From Bifiguratus adelaidae (lineage: Eukaryota > Mucoromycota > Endogonomycetes > Endogonales): a DNA stretch of 55,611 bases. The position numbers were made by a program, and so were the translations under genes. Below, one piece after another: positions 21,913 to 32,920 of the stretch. Numbering within the stretch: position 1 is the stretch's first letter; every line of letters begins with the position of its first letter. The stretch lies in the NCBI GenBank assembly GCA_002261195.1, contig MVBO01000035.1:47068-102678 (forward strand). The letters are read 5' to 3'. A model generated the notes under the pieces. It searched no databases, was not told where the DNA came from, and worked only from the letters and a program-made list of their open reading frames with translations.

Positions 21913-24900
21913 CTATCCCCATACGTCCTCGCACCATTTACCAGTTTCTATCAATCTCTCCACATATGCACAAGCTTCATTGTCATTCTTCATGTCACCA
22001 ACGCTCTGGCAAATCAGCTCGAAAACGCGTCGGACATCGCGCGCCATGTTTCCAGCTCCGCAGATATAGACGTGAGCACCTTCTTCCTTAATGAGTTTCC
22101 AGAAAAGCGTGGAATTGGCCAGAATGTGATGCTGTACGTAACGCTTGGGATCGCCGGACTCAGAGTTTCTTGAAAAGCAAGTGAATACCTTGGTGATGGT
22201 TCCATCTTTCACGTAGTCTTCCAATTCAGATCGGTAGATGAAGTCTTGGTCAGGATGTCGACAACCAAAGAAGACATAAGTGTCCGACTGAACTGAGCGT
22301 GCTTGGCGTTCCTCAAGGAAGCCTCGGAAGGGTGCGAGACCAGTTCCAGCAGAGATCATGATGACTGGCGCGGTGTCGTCCTTGGGTAGCGCAAAGGTCT
22401 CCTTTGCCGATTTGACGTTGGCACGCAATAGCGTGTCGGGCTTGCTATGAGAAAGGAAACCGGAACACAGACCTGGATAAGTTCGATTATTGACGTGATC
22501 CTCAACAACTCCAACTGCAAGGTGAACCGACTCCGGATGTTTCAATGGTGAACAAGCAATGGAATACCGACGAGGAGCCATTACCGTCACGGCACACAGG
22601 AAGTCCTTAAGTGCCATCTCTTTAACCATTGGGAAGTTTCGTTGAAGGTCCAAAGGAGTGCGGTTCTTCTCTATGAAAGCTTCATACTTTGCTTTGCCTT
22701 CCGGTCCGGTTTGCACTAGTTCACGGAACTGAGCTTCGATATCTGGGTGGGAACCGGCGAGTTGATCCGCGAAGCAGGAGAGCATGTAGCGAGAGGGCGG
22801 TGACCGTAGGTCAGCGTACAGTGTTAGAGCATCACGCACTCTGCAGGGCCCCTTTATATTCTTGGCGAGCGATCGGGAAGACAGCGATCCGTTGTTGGCG
22901 TCCTTCACTTCAAAGACAGCATCGAGAACCAAGCCGAATCCAAGTGCGACGGATTCAACGGTAAAAGCGTCATTCTCGGGCCATATTTCGAAATGATCGC
23001 CAGCTTGATAACGATCCTTGTCCGCCTTGGGTAGTGATAAGATATCCAATTCGATGTGACGGGTGCTACGGCCGCTCTTCGCAATGTCTTGCAGTTCCTT
23101 GTTCACAGTCAACTTCACTACACAATCTTGCTTCTTGCGTTGGTTGGCACGCTCCCATTGCTCGCTTTCGCTCATGGGCAAGTATTCGACAACAACACCG
23201 TCGGTAATGGAGACAGGTGCATTTGAGCCAGTGGATTCCTGAGGCATAACTGTGGCACCGAAGAGTTGCAGTACGTACCCCCAGAAGCGCGTGTTCCATT
23301 CAGCAAAGTCATGATCGATATCCTTGTCTGCATCTCCTTGACCGATGGCAAACAAACGATCTGCTCCAAGCTCAGCCATTCGAGTATCAATCTTGTTTGG
23401 GAAAGCTCCGAAAGTTCGCCAGTTCGAATTTCCAACACCGAAGACAGCAAAGGATAGCCTCTTGAAAGGTAAGCCAGAGTCCTTGGATTCGTCTGAGATG
23501 AATGCAGAGAACTTTTCTGCATTCTCGGGAGGAAGTCCATTGTAGGTTGCGGTCACGAAAACGACCATCTCGTTTGGCGCTCCCTCGCTGGTAGCTGAGT
23601 ATTTGCCAGCTTGAAGAACAGGCCATTTGTCGATATCCATGACTGTCACCTCTGGGAAGCCATAAGCGCGAGCTTGTGATGCCAATTGTGTCGCATAATC
23701 CTGAGAAGTTCCAGTTTCAGTACCGAACAAAACAGTGAGCTTTGGCAGCGGCAATGAACCAAGTTTGACGCCTTCTGCGAGAACGGGTACTTGAGGTGCT
23801 GGCGACCGCAGTGGAGCCGGGCTTGTTGGGCGAATGTTAACAAGGGTGAGGTCTGAATTGGGTTCTGGGAAATTGGTACGCTTTTGTACTGTCATAAAAA
23901 GATGAAGAGGCTTCTGTGTTGGAGAGGAAGGATCGATCGCAATGGGCTCTGTTTCATGGTAGATAAAGTCAAATTTGTGCAAGCACATTGCAAGGACAGT
24001 CTTTATCTCTTGAAGAGCTAAGGCCATGCCAATGCACGCTCTTGGACCAGTACTATAAAATGGAGATGAACACCATCAATATGCAAATCAGTGAGAAGCA
24101 TGTTCTACTATACGTACCTGAATGGCAGCCAAGCGTACGAGCTCCTCTTCTGTTCCTCCTCTGGTGAAAATCTCTCTGGGTCAAAGGCGTGTGGGTTTGG
24201 ATACACCTTGGGGTTTCGATGCATAGCCCCTGAATTGATCTGCACCGTCGTGCCTGCCTTGACCACGAAACCACCCGGAAGAACGTTGTCCTTCTTGCAG
24301 TACTTAGTGAGGAGTCGCAAAGGAGAGTACAATCTTAGAGTTTCCTTGATAACCATATGGAGGTACTTGAGTTGCGAGATTTGCTCTGACGTTGGGTAGT
24401 CTGTATGATTGATGCCTGCATTGGCGATTTCTTGCAGGACTTTGGCCTTGATCTCCGGATGCCGAGAAAGCTCATACAAGACAAATGACAGAGTGTTGGC
24501 ACTGGTATCATGACCGGCAATCAGAAATGTGTTGACTTAAAACACACAATTAGCGAGGTGCAAGACGAACAGATGTGCAAAAGACTCACCTTGATCGCGA
24601 ATCAATTCATCAGAAAGTTTATCGCCTTCCTCTGATTGAGCTGTCAGCATGTAATCCAAGAGATCTCGTTCCTGGCCCGCACCGCGCGGGCCTGCTGCCT
24701 TTCTTTCGGCGATGACTTGCTCAATGATTCCGTGCATCAATGCAAGAGACTGGTCGAAGCGACGGTTCTGCTCCAACGGAAGCCTTTTCATGAATTGCGC
24801 CTGCAAGTTACGAGTTATGACCTGTTTGAGAGTATAGCTCTACGAATTTGGACATATTAGCAAATAGTGACAATCACAAAAAGTTGAATGAACTTACCAT

Positions 24901-25476
24901 GGCCTCGATGAAAGGATGTGGCTTGACATTCTTGCCTTGATCTAAAAGGTGAAAATCGTAACCAAACCCGACGCGTCCAATGGTTTCGAATGTGATGTTG
25001 GTCGTCCAGTTTAGGATTTCGAATTTCTCATCCGGAGCGTATTCGTCAAACACTTTGATCGCTTGAGCTGTAATCTCTCCCATTTCCTTCTGATACGCCT
25101 TGACAGCACGCGGGCTGAAAGCCGGCATCAGTAGCTTGTGAGCCAGCTTCCAGTCCATATCGTCTGTATCAGAAGTAAAGAGACCGTTGCCGCCGATCGG
25201 TTTGACCTCACTCAAAGGTTGAACAACCTTTTTCGTGTAGTAATCCGATTCTTTAGCCCAGATCTCTGCGACTTCGGGATCATTGGTATTCAAACTCTCG
25301 TTTCCAAGTATGCTGAGATTCATCACCGGACCATATTCGGCAAATAGTCGAAGGTAATTATTGTTTGTATCGGGAAAAACATCGTAGAGGTTCCCAATGA
25401 AGGGTCTTCCCTTTGGACCAGGGGCTAGTCGAAACGAGACCTGGTCTGCTTCGTTGAGTGGAATTGGCACAACCAT
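21913..25476 (-). CDS. CYP505: CYP505-type self-sufficient P450 fused to P450 reductase
   Basis: Single-chain P450-reductase fusion of about 1128 aa (P450foxy / BM3 type), which hydroxylates fatty acids at subterminal positions using NADPH without a separate reductase. Four exons: 24898-25476, 24590-24839, 24118-24535 and 21913-24052. The P450 domain has PGPKGRPFIGNLYDVF at the start, the I-helix AGHDTS (~282), the ExxR motif KETLRL, and the heme loop FSTGPRACIG (~415-424) formed across intron 24053-24117. The reductase half begins near residue 520 with the FMN loop FGTETGTSQDYA. It continues through the FAD motif RRYSIACSPLKHP and the NADPH loop MISAGTGLAPFRGFLEER, and ends KWCEDVWG. There is no N-terminal membrane anchor, as expected for this soluble class. 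Length is slightly above the ~1050-1070 aa of characterised members. A TATA-like sequence lies just upstream. Confidence 0.95.
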
Positions 25477-25891
25477 ATCTATGCCCAGACACTGGCAAAG
25501 GCACCTCTATATATAACTCCTGTCGCGTAATGCTAACGCAGCAAACTGAGTGAATGTAAATGCACCAAATATGGAAATAGCCAATCAGATTGCAGGGCTT
25601 GGTGCTGGGGATCGGAAAGAAATAATTCCGACGGCAACAGCGTTGTCACTGCGTGTTTACGTGGCCTGACGGGATCCTTCGGTGAGTCAGTAAGACCAAG
25701 ATGCCCTTCTGTCAGACTCCTGCTTATATCGTCCTACGACTTCGCTTCGGAGGACATTTATGCAAGTGCCAAATCAGGGCGTGAGAACAATAGGCAAAAA
25801 AATTTGGAGCTTCGAGATGACGCTTCCAGAGCCCTGTTGGTTTCGCTCTTGTTTGAAGAATTGATAGTCGGTCCACAGACGCTGTAAACTC
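25477..25891. other. Divergent promoter region between CYP505 and INH1
   Basis: No gene seen. It contains TATATATAA at 25508-25516 (reverse strand TTATATATA), about 32 bp upstream of the CYP505 ATG, a plausible TATA box. Confidence 0.55.
25508..25516 (-). promoter_or_regulatory. TATA box candidate for CYP505
   Basis: TTATATATA on the minus strand, ending 32 bp before the start codon. The gene would then have a very short 5' UTR, or the element lies within it. Confidence 0.4.
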
Positions 25892-26249
25892 ATGAGTTTT
25901 CTGATTCGCAACCCCACCTATCGCTTCTTGCCGTCGCGGCGAATGCTACCCATGGCATTCTCAGCAAGATGCATCAACACTAGTCGCATGGAAGGTTCAG
26001 TTTCAGAAGTTAAAGGGTTCTCAGAGAAGGAAAGAGCAGTGGAGAATCAGTGGGCTCGCATGCATGTGAGTGACTCGTCATCGACTTTGCCTATACGTTC
26101 GGCGGTAGGCTTATGCAATTCCTTTATCTTTTTAGGATAACGAAAAGCTTTCAGCTTTGCGAAAGTTGCTGAAAGAGCAACGAGAAACGACAAGGCGATT
26201 ACAGGCTGAGGTGAATGAATTGAAGCACGAGGTGAACAAAAAGCAATGA
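25892..26249 (+). CDS. INH1: INH1/IF1, mitochondrial F1Fo-ATPase inhibitor
   Basis: Ninety-five-residue ATPase inhibitor protein that blocks ATP hydrolysis by F1 when the membrane potential falls. Two exons, 25892-26065 and 26136-26249. The first ~40 residues (MSFLIRNPTYRFLPSRRMLP...) are an Arg/Ser-rich presequence. The mature part carries the inhibitory segment (FSEKERAVENQWARMHDNEK), and the rest is a long charged helix (LRKLLKEQRETTRRLQAEV then HEVNKKQ), the dimerising coiled coil of the family. Confidence 0.93.
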
Positions 26250-26759
26250 TGTATTGCATCAATCTGGAGGAGCCCAGCGAAGTTTTGCAATCTCATCCTT
26301 GTGTGCTGTGCAAGCCAAGATGTTTGTAAATAACCATCAAATTTCGATGCAGTTCTCAATTGTGTGATTCTCCTCGGTGCAATCTTGGAGCTTGAGATGC
26401 AAATATTTGTCCTTATCATTCATGAGTCTTGCGAACAATGAAAATGAATGAAGCTGCAATTCCAGTCAGTGGCAAATGGCTCATCTTTGAGAGCGGATTC
26501 CGAAAAAGGAAGGTCTTTGGCAAAAAAGGGGACAGGTTGAAGGTACTCTGATCACCTACGTCTAGGCAGCAACGTTCCGATCACCTGCGCATTCAAACAA
26601 ACATCACTCAGGCAGACTCACTCTAAGCTTGATTTGCGCACGTTTCCTTCTCAACACGTATTTGCGTGTTCAACGAATCTCGATATTGTGGATCGGCCTA
26701 AGCAGAATAGTGACAGTAACACCTAGTTTGCACGTCTGCACCGCCCCTTACACCCAGTC
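26250..26759. other. Intergenic region between INH1 and the TGT gene
   Basis: Presumed INH1 3' UTR and TGT promoter. No gene or repeat seen. Confidence 0.5.
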
Positions 26760-28162
26760 ATGAAGAGCGCTTTGACTTTTACCACAACTGCCCGCTGCTC
26801 GACAACAAAAGCGCGTGTATCACTTCTACAACTCCCACATGGACCAGTGAATACTCCTGTTTTCATGCCTGTTGGCACGCAAGGATCTCTGAAGGGACTA
26901 ACGCCCAAACAACTAGAGGATCTGGGTTGCCAGATCATGTTAAACAACACGTATCACCTGGTAAGGAGACATTTCTTGTCACGAGCAATGAAAAGCTGAC
27001 TCGTCATCCATAAAAGGGCTTGAAACCTGGTCAAGAGCTACTCGACTGCGTAGGGGGTTCACACAAGTTTCAAAACTGGAAGCACAATCTGTTGACTGAT
27101 AGTGGAGGTTTCCAGATGGTCTCATTACTCAAACTCGCCAAAATTACTGAGGTACGCGTAAACATTGAGAGCATCTGCTGGGCTAACCATGTCGTCTTGT
27201 CCACGATACTAGGATGGAGTAGAATTTGCCTCACCACATGATGGATCCCTTATGCTCCTCACTCCGGAACATTCCATGTCTCTACAGAACTCAATCGGTG
27301 CAGACATTATGATGCAACTAGACGACGTGGTTTCTTCGCTCACGACAGGACCAAGAGTCGAAGAGGCAATGTGGAGATCAATCAGATGGCTGGATAGGTG
27401 CATTAAGGCCCACAAGCGACCAGATGAGCAGAACTTGTTTGCAATTATACAAGGTGGACTCGATGAGCGATTGAGGAAGATCTGCGTGGAAGAGATGGTA
27501 AAACGCGATACACCTGGCTACGCTATCGGTGGACTGAGTGGAGGAGAAGAAAAGGATGTGTTTTGGAGAATGTAAGTTATATCTCCACTTCAGGATCATG
27601 CTCTTGGACTAATGTTTTATTATAGCGTAACTCTATGTACAAGTTTGCTACCTGCCAAAAAGCCCATCTATTCGATGGGCGTAGGTTATGCAGAAGATTT
27701 GGTGGTGTGTGTGGCTTTGGGCGTAGATATGTTTGACTGCGTCTTTCCGACGCGAACAGCGGTACGTAACGGGATTGTTAGGTGCACACCTGTACTTATG
27801 CCTCATAGCGATTTGGAAACGCTCTTACTATGCAAGGTCCATTATCCCTCAAGCAAGCCAAGTATGCGTCCGACTTTCTTCCAATTGAACCTGACTGCAC
27901 TTGTCACACCTGTCAAAACTTCACTCGCTCCTATCTCCATACTATCGCTACAAAAGACACGGTAGGATGCCATTTAATCTCGATACATAATGTCGCCTTC
28001 CAATTGCGTCTCATGAGAAATATGCGAAAAGCAATTGAGGACGACAACTTTCCAGCGTGGATCAAGAACTGGTTCGCTGGATATTTCGGCACGAGGGACA
28101 AGTACCCAACCTGGGCTGTAAACGCACTCAAGAGCGTCAATGTAGACTTGACGACGGATTAG
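26760..28162 (+). CDS. QTRT1: Queuine tRNA-ribosyltransferase catalytic subunit (QTRT1/TGT)
   Basis: TIM-barrel tRNA-guanine transglycosylase of 394 aa that swaps guanine-34 for queuine in tRNAs with a GUN anticodon. Five exons: 26760-26960, 27017-27151, 27213-27571, 27626-27761 and 27809-28162. Motifs: [17 protein letters not shown] and NNTYHLGLKPG, then the catalytic [12 protein letters not shown]. Next are the conserved [18 protein letters not shown], the [10 protein letters not shown] loop and the second catalytic Asp region [19 protein letters not shown], which forms across intron 27762-27808. The zinc site is [15 protein letters not shown], with the final His in the next helix. It has the GYAIGGL and RFGNA signatures of the catalytic subunit rather than QTRT2. 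Eukaryotes cannot make queuine, so this implies salvage from the environment. Confidence 0.95.
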
Positions 28163-28640
28163 ACCAGAGACGCCCTGTACTTCAAGTAAGATCATGTAAA
28201 AGTAGAGTGTACAAAGCTAGGTTGATGTTCATCGCTTAGAAGATCATAATCATGTCCGGCGGATTTCGTGCGTTTTGTAGACGACAGGTCAACGCAATAG
28301 AGGTACCGTGATGAGTTAACCGGGCGTCATGTCCTGCGAACGTTGGATGTCACAGCTCGCCTTCGCACGGTTGGAAAGGCGTGAGCTGCCCATCCATCCC
28401 GGTTCATTGCCAAAATGAAAATTGTCAAATAGTTACACAGCCCAGGCTGTTACAAGAGATAACAACTCGTCTCGCACGATGGAGACCACGTGGTAAGGTT
28501 GAGCCAAGGACACTTAATCTTCGAGCGAAATTCTGTTCGGTGCCATATTTGATGCGCTGATGTTTCAACGCATGATGCGCCAACCATGCAATGCGGACCA
28601 ATGTAGCTCCAACGAATTGCTGACGATAATGCATTTTCAT
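28163..28640. other. Convergent intergenic region
   Basis: Between the 3' ends of the TGT and RNase H1 genes. No gene seen. A CCACGTGG palindrome sits at 28486-28493. Confidence 0.5.
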
Positions 28641-29875
28641 CTACACCAGAGACGCTGTCTTGTTCAAGTCCGAAGTCCCAACGACAGCTGGCATTCTCGC
28701 GCCAAGCACTGCGAGTTGATCTGCCATTTCATTCCCGTAATTGCCAGAATGGCCACGGACGTGCATCTGAATGTCACCAGGTTAACATTGTATCATTCTC
28801 ATGAGCTCAACCGCTCTTCACTTACCCATTTAACGGGTCCCGGTCTACTTTCTATGAGTCGGAGCAGCTTCTCAAACAAATCCTTGTTCTCTACGGGCTT
28901 CTTCTCAGCCGTCTGCCAATTGTTCTTCCGCCACGTTTTGTACCATTTCGTGCATGCTGAACAGTTGACGTGAATATTGGCTCGTGAAAATGATAGAGTC
29001 ATCTCACCATTAATGACATATGTACTATCTGTTCTGACCTCAATTGGCGAGTCGTCTCGCCCACATTTCTCGAGCGCTCGAATGACTGCCTGCGGAGATA
29101 TGTCAATTCAAGAATCGTACCTGAAAACCTACACCCACTGTAATTTCAGCACGTTGATTTGATTGTCGCGGACCTGCCAGCCTTTCACTAACATTTCTTT
29201 GCATACCGTAAGTCGCTTCGATTGTCTTTCACTTTGAGCGCAACCTACCTTGGATCATTCGGTCCAAAAAATACACCTACACCGGCCATTGCACTGCCGC
29301 GCCCATTGTTGGAGCTCGCGCCATCTGTGTACACAATGATACAGCTCGTAGTTGTTTCGCTGGTCTGAAATGGCACGAATTAGTGAATGGATATGGAGGA
29401 CGCAGTCCAGGAGCATGCTCGGTGCTAGTTCACGTACATTTGAGTTATCGCTGGCGGCCGTCGCCGTTTTTATGTCCGTGGGTTTTGGCTGCTCGAGTGC
29501 CTCGACATTGTTGGCTGCAGATGTACGGAGGGCTGCATCATTCGCATCTATAAGAACAGTGATTATTAGCAATGATAATGTGATTTCAAACAAGCTGAGG
29601 TACTTGCGAACTTGCACCTTTAACCTTTGATCATTCGAAACAAAGGCTTCAGCCTCTGCTCGCGTGGGAAACTTTTTATACTTGGCGTTTGGGTATCCAG
29701 AGACGCTCGCTTCGCATTCGCTCCTTTGTCGATCATTAGCAGTACTCTTTGGCGACAAGAGTCCAATCAAAGGCCACTGTCTGTACTGGTCAAAGCAAAC
29801 CTACCATGTTCGAAAGACTCCTCGCTCGCGTCCCGCGCGAACAGCGTAAAAACTCGACTGTTTCGCTTTCGGCAT
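28641..29875 (-). CDS. RNH1: Ribonuclease H1
   Basis: RNase H1, which cuts the RNA strand of RNA-DNA hybrids. The N-terminal hybrid-binding domain is complete: MPKAKQSSFYAVRAGRERG, then across intron 29724-29804 RTWSECEASVSGYPNAKYKK. A linker of about 50 aa follows; its internal intron is uncertain, and the best-fitting one is GC-AG at 29548-29607. The catalytic domain is split by short introns. It shows YTDGASSNNGRG (first Asp), QSNQRAEITAVIRALE (Glu), VRTDSTYVIN (second Asp), ACTKWYKTWRKNNWQT, VENKDL, and HVRGHSGNYGNEMADQLA (His loop and last Asp). All four acidic catalytic residues are present. The stop codon is at 28641-28643. No clear mitochondrial leader is visible from this start. Confidence 0.9.
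29548..29607 (-). other. Probable GC-AG intron in RNH1 linker
   Basis: The segment has a branch-like GCTAATA and a TTATAG acceptor, and in-frame read-through would insert a hydrophobic stretch. Only a GCAAGT donor at 29607 gives the right phase. The linker is not conserved, so support is weaker than for the other GC-AG introns. Confidence 0.5.
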
Positions 29876-30559
29876 TGGGGCAAGGTCTTGTCGCACGGCA
29901 GAAAGATCACTATCCCGAAAATGACGATGCTAAGTCAGTGCTTTCTACACGAGCCTTTGCGTATACACGCTCAAACGTGGCAGAAGCCAAAGGGCAACGC
30001 TCACAACGGCTGGAGACACACCTGAACAACAGAGATTGATGCGCGTAGGGTGGTGAGCGGAACAGAGGAGTACCCCACACGCAGGAGCGTACAACCGAGT
30101 ACGTCCTCGGCACCGAGGACCTTGTTTGTCGCGTGTTGAGCAAGGACAAAAGTCTGGAACAATGCTGAGGGTGCAATGCTACACCTTTCAATGGGAAGAC
30201 AAAGGTTCAGTGGGCAAAGTGAAAGTGCGCTGATCAGAGGTGTCGTAAGCTCAAGAGTCACTGCTGCAGTGTAGAGTCAGTCAACGTGTTTAGAAGGAGC
30301 AGTGTTATCCCGATGTTGAATATGAAGAAGAGAGTCAATGGCGTTTGTTCTCTCGCACTGTAGTCATCAGGGTCGTTCTTGTGCTTTGCCTTCGCTGACG
30401 GTAAGCAACCAATAGGAAGGCCAAGAAAGCTCATTGACCGTGCTTCGTGTATTCCTTGCTTGCTCTCCGCAGTCGAAAGCGTTCTCTTTATAAACGCGCG
30501 ACCTCTCTGCGGTCACAACACAACGCGTTGGTCATTTGACGTTGAAACAAACAAGAGAT
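29876..30559. other. Divergent intergenic region RNH1 / DUF4211 gene
   Basis: Short open frames on both strands, none resembling a family. I treat it as promoter sequence. Confidence 0.45.
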
Positions 30560-32844
30560 ATGCGCAACGACAGTGGGTTTCAGGAGGCGCTGAAGCTGTC
30601 AGACTCCGACTCGGAGACAGAACCCCTCGCCTCGAAATTCAACAGTCGACGTCTACAACACAGGACACCTTGGAAAAGCTCACGAGTAGAACGCGCCTTC
30701 GGGACAGAATCTGGGGGAGCAGCGAGCGAGGAAGAGTACCCAAGTGGGAAGAGCGACCAATCAGACAAGCTTGCAATAAAGCCTACACTGGGCAAACGTC
30801 CTCGGTCGGGTCCTGTGAAGCAAAGCCTTGTTTTGGCAAGCGATAGCGACGAGGAGGTTGAAGAGCAAGTGGAAAAGGATGAGGAGATTGCGCCGCGTAT
30901 GAGAAAACGACGCCAATTGGTGTCGTCTTTCACTGTCTCGGCGGCCCCTAAACCGGGCTCGTTGTCAATGGATTTCCTGCATGATCAGGATACATCTCGC
31001 GATGTCCGCTCACCATCGAAGCCAAGTCCTTCAGTGCCAGAGAGACTTCCTCTCTCAAATACTGCTACATACCACGAAAGGGGAGCCAAAGATGTACCGA
31101 AATCATCTAAATCCTCTCGATACCCCTCTGACGATTCTTCCAGCGATAATGAAAAACCGCTTTTACAACATAACTATGTACGCAAACCGCAGCCATTTCT
31201 AGTTTTGCTAAGCTCTAGCGAGGAGGAATCTACATCGCATCGTGTAAAACGTCAACGCACACGATCCAGCGACACACAGTCCAGCAACCATCGGAGAAAC
31301 GTATCCTCAGGAACTTCAGTTGACGATGACAGCGATACCCAAAGTCTCGACGATGACGACGAAGCAGATATGGAGAAGGAGCTGGCCAACCTAAAGAGCA
31401 ACAGTATGGAAGACCTCTGCGCTGAGAGCAGTGCTAATCATCTCATCCTACAGCTATTCTACAAGCGAGGACGCGTGGTAGGCGCGAGTCAAAATACTCT
31501 AGGAAGCTTGCCAATTTGCGAGGTAAGCCCAAGGGACCTTTGTCGTCAATTTGTCATTGAACATGCCACTATCAGCTCGCCGGAAGGGGAATCTCCTTGC
31601 TACAGCGACAGATAGTCATGACGATAGCCACGACAACGGGGCACTGAATGATGGCACCGATGAAACCAATAGCAGTGATGAGAGCGGTTCGACCGACAAG
31701 GATGACTCTTTGCCTAGCAGGCCTGGCAAGAATCAACACTTTCACGGAAGTCATTATGCAATGGGAGCCCCTTTGCTTGATGACCAAGAGTTTGTGGTGG
31801 AAGATGATGAGATTGAGTATGAAGAAGGATACCATTCGGGAGAACAAAGTGACGTTCCAAGTGGCACAGTGGATACCAACGAGGAAGTATGGTGGCCAAC
31901 TTCAAGTTAGTTCTTCGCACTTGACATACAATATTTAGTAGGACTCATTTGTTTCATCAGACTTTAAGCTTTCTGATTATTACCGAGTGTATATTCAATA
32001 CTTGGTCCATCTAACGGTTGATCCTGGCTCCAGTGACGTTTTTGCCAATGGTAATTTGTCGTCATTTCATGGATCACATTTGCTCAATATTTATCCTGCA
32101 GAGAAATACTTTAGAGGCGCTATTGTCGCGTTGAAAAAGCGGATCGAAGGATACAAGGATGGTGTGGTCTCCAGTCAAGCATGGGTACCGCATTTCAAGG
32201 TGAGCACTTTGTGGAGAGAGCCTTTTCTCACCCAGATCTTCCAGGCCGATATTGAACGTTTTCCTGAATTTGGCTCAATACATCTGCACAGTTTGGAAGG
32301 CGGCAATATTTGCGAAGCTTGTGAGATTTCAAATCGATATTCATCATGGCGAATCTTTTTGTCTGGCGATGCATACGACCGTGAAACATTTCAAGCAAGT
32401 ACACGGTTTGTCAAGAGATTAATCTACTCACTCATTCTTAGCACAAGACGGCGGAGCACGAAGGTCGGCAATTGACCTACGACTTGGGCCGCTTTTGCTA
32501 CGCTCGTGCCAAATTGTTCCATACCCTACACCACTATCAGTTTCATCTCTTTGAAGAGATACAAATGGAAGTCAACTCCCGACGATATCCAGTGGATGAC
32601 ATTGACAGCAATGAAGATAGCGATGAAGAAGCCTTGATCCAAAAAAGGTCGCGTATAGCTGAAATTATCTCCGACGAGATGAATAGGGGAGATGTCGTAA
32701 AGAAGGCAAGTGCACGATCAGTTTAATATGGGCTATAGTACTTATATCAGCTTGTAGCTCTGGCGAGAGTTGAAGCATTTGCTGACGACGGCTGAACAGT
32801 TTCTTGCTAATCCGAAATCGTACGAGGTGGTGGAATCCTTGTAA
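30560..32844 (+). CDS. DUF4211-domain nuclear protein
   Basis: About 673 aa. Likely exons: 30560-31522, 31587-31905, 31961-32199, 32245-32394, 32442-32705 and 32758-32844. The N-terminal two thirds is disordered, Ser/Asp/Glu-rich with basic patches (KRPRSGP, MRKRRQL, RVKRQRTRSS), as in nuclear proteins. The C-terminal part is the DUF4211 domain: FKLSDYYRVYIQYLVHLTVDP, YFRGAIVALKKRIEGYKDG, the EACEISNRYSSWRIFLSGDAYD block, then YDLGRFCYARAKLFHTLHHY. Function is unknown; relatives are linked to chromatin or transcription only loosely. The intron at 32200-32244 is 45 nt and in frame. Two later introns use GC donors. The 31523-31586 acceptor (GGAAG) is chosen only because it keeps the frame. Confidence 0.78.
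32395..32441 (+). other. GC-AG intron in the DUF4211 gene
   Basis: Donor CAA|GCAAGT, acceptor TTCTTAG, 47 nt, phase 0. It joins DRETFQ to HKTAEHEGRQLTYDL. The overlapping GT (GTACAC) gives the wrong frame for the conserved block that follows. Confidence 0.8.
32706..32757 (+). other. Probable GC-AG intron in the DUF4211 gene
   Basis: Donor AAG|GCAAGT matches U1 well; acceptor TTGTAG; it joins DVVKK to LWRELKHLL. A GT donor (GTAAAG at 32697) is also in phase and would drop three residues, so this one is not certain. Confidence 0.6.
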
Positions 32845-32920
32845 ATGTGTCTTCATTTCACTTTTGTATAGCAGATCTAGCATGTCACATGGTGTACACG
32901 TATTCTTACATATGAACAGG

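Noticed and set aside
21913-28162. CYP505 plus neighbours as a biosynthetic cluster
   Set aside because: No backbone synthase, transporter or pathway regulator nearby; the neighbours are mitochondrial and tRNA-modification genes.
29883-30190. Possible tRNA or small RNA gene upstream of RNH1
   Set aside because: No cloverleaf, A/B boxes or snoRNA boxes could be placed.
30379-30846. 155-codon plus-strand open frame
   Set aside because: It overlaps the DUF4211 start exon in another frame; its Arg/Cys-rich composition is that of a shadow frame.
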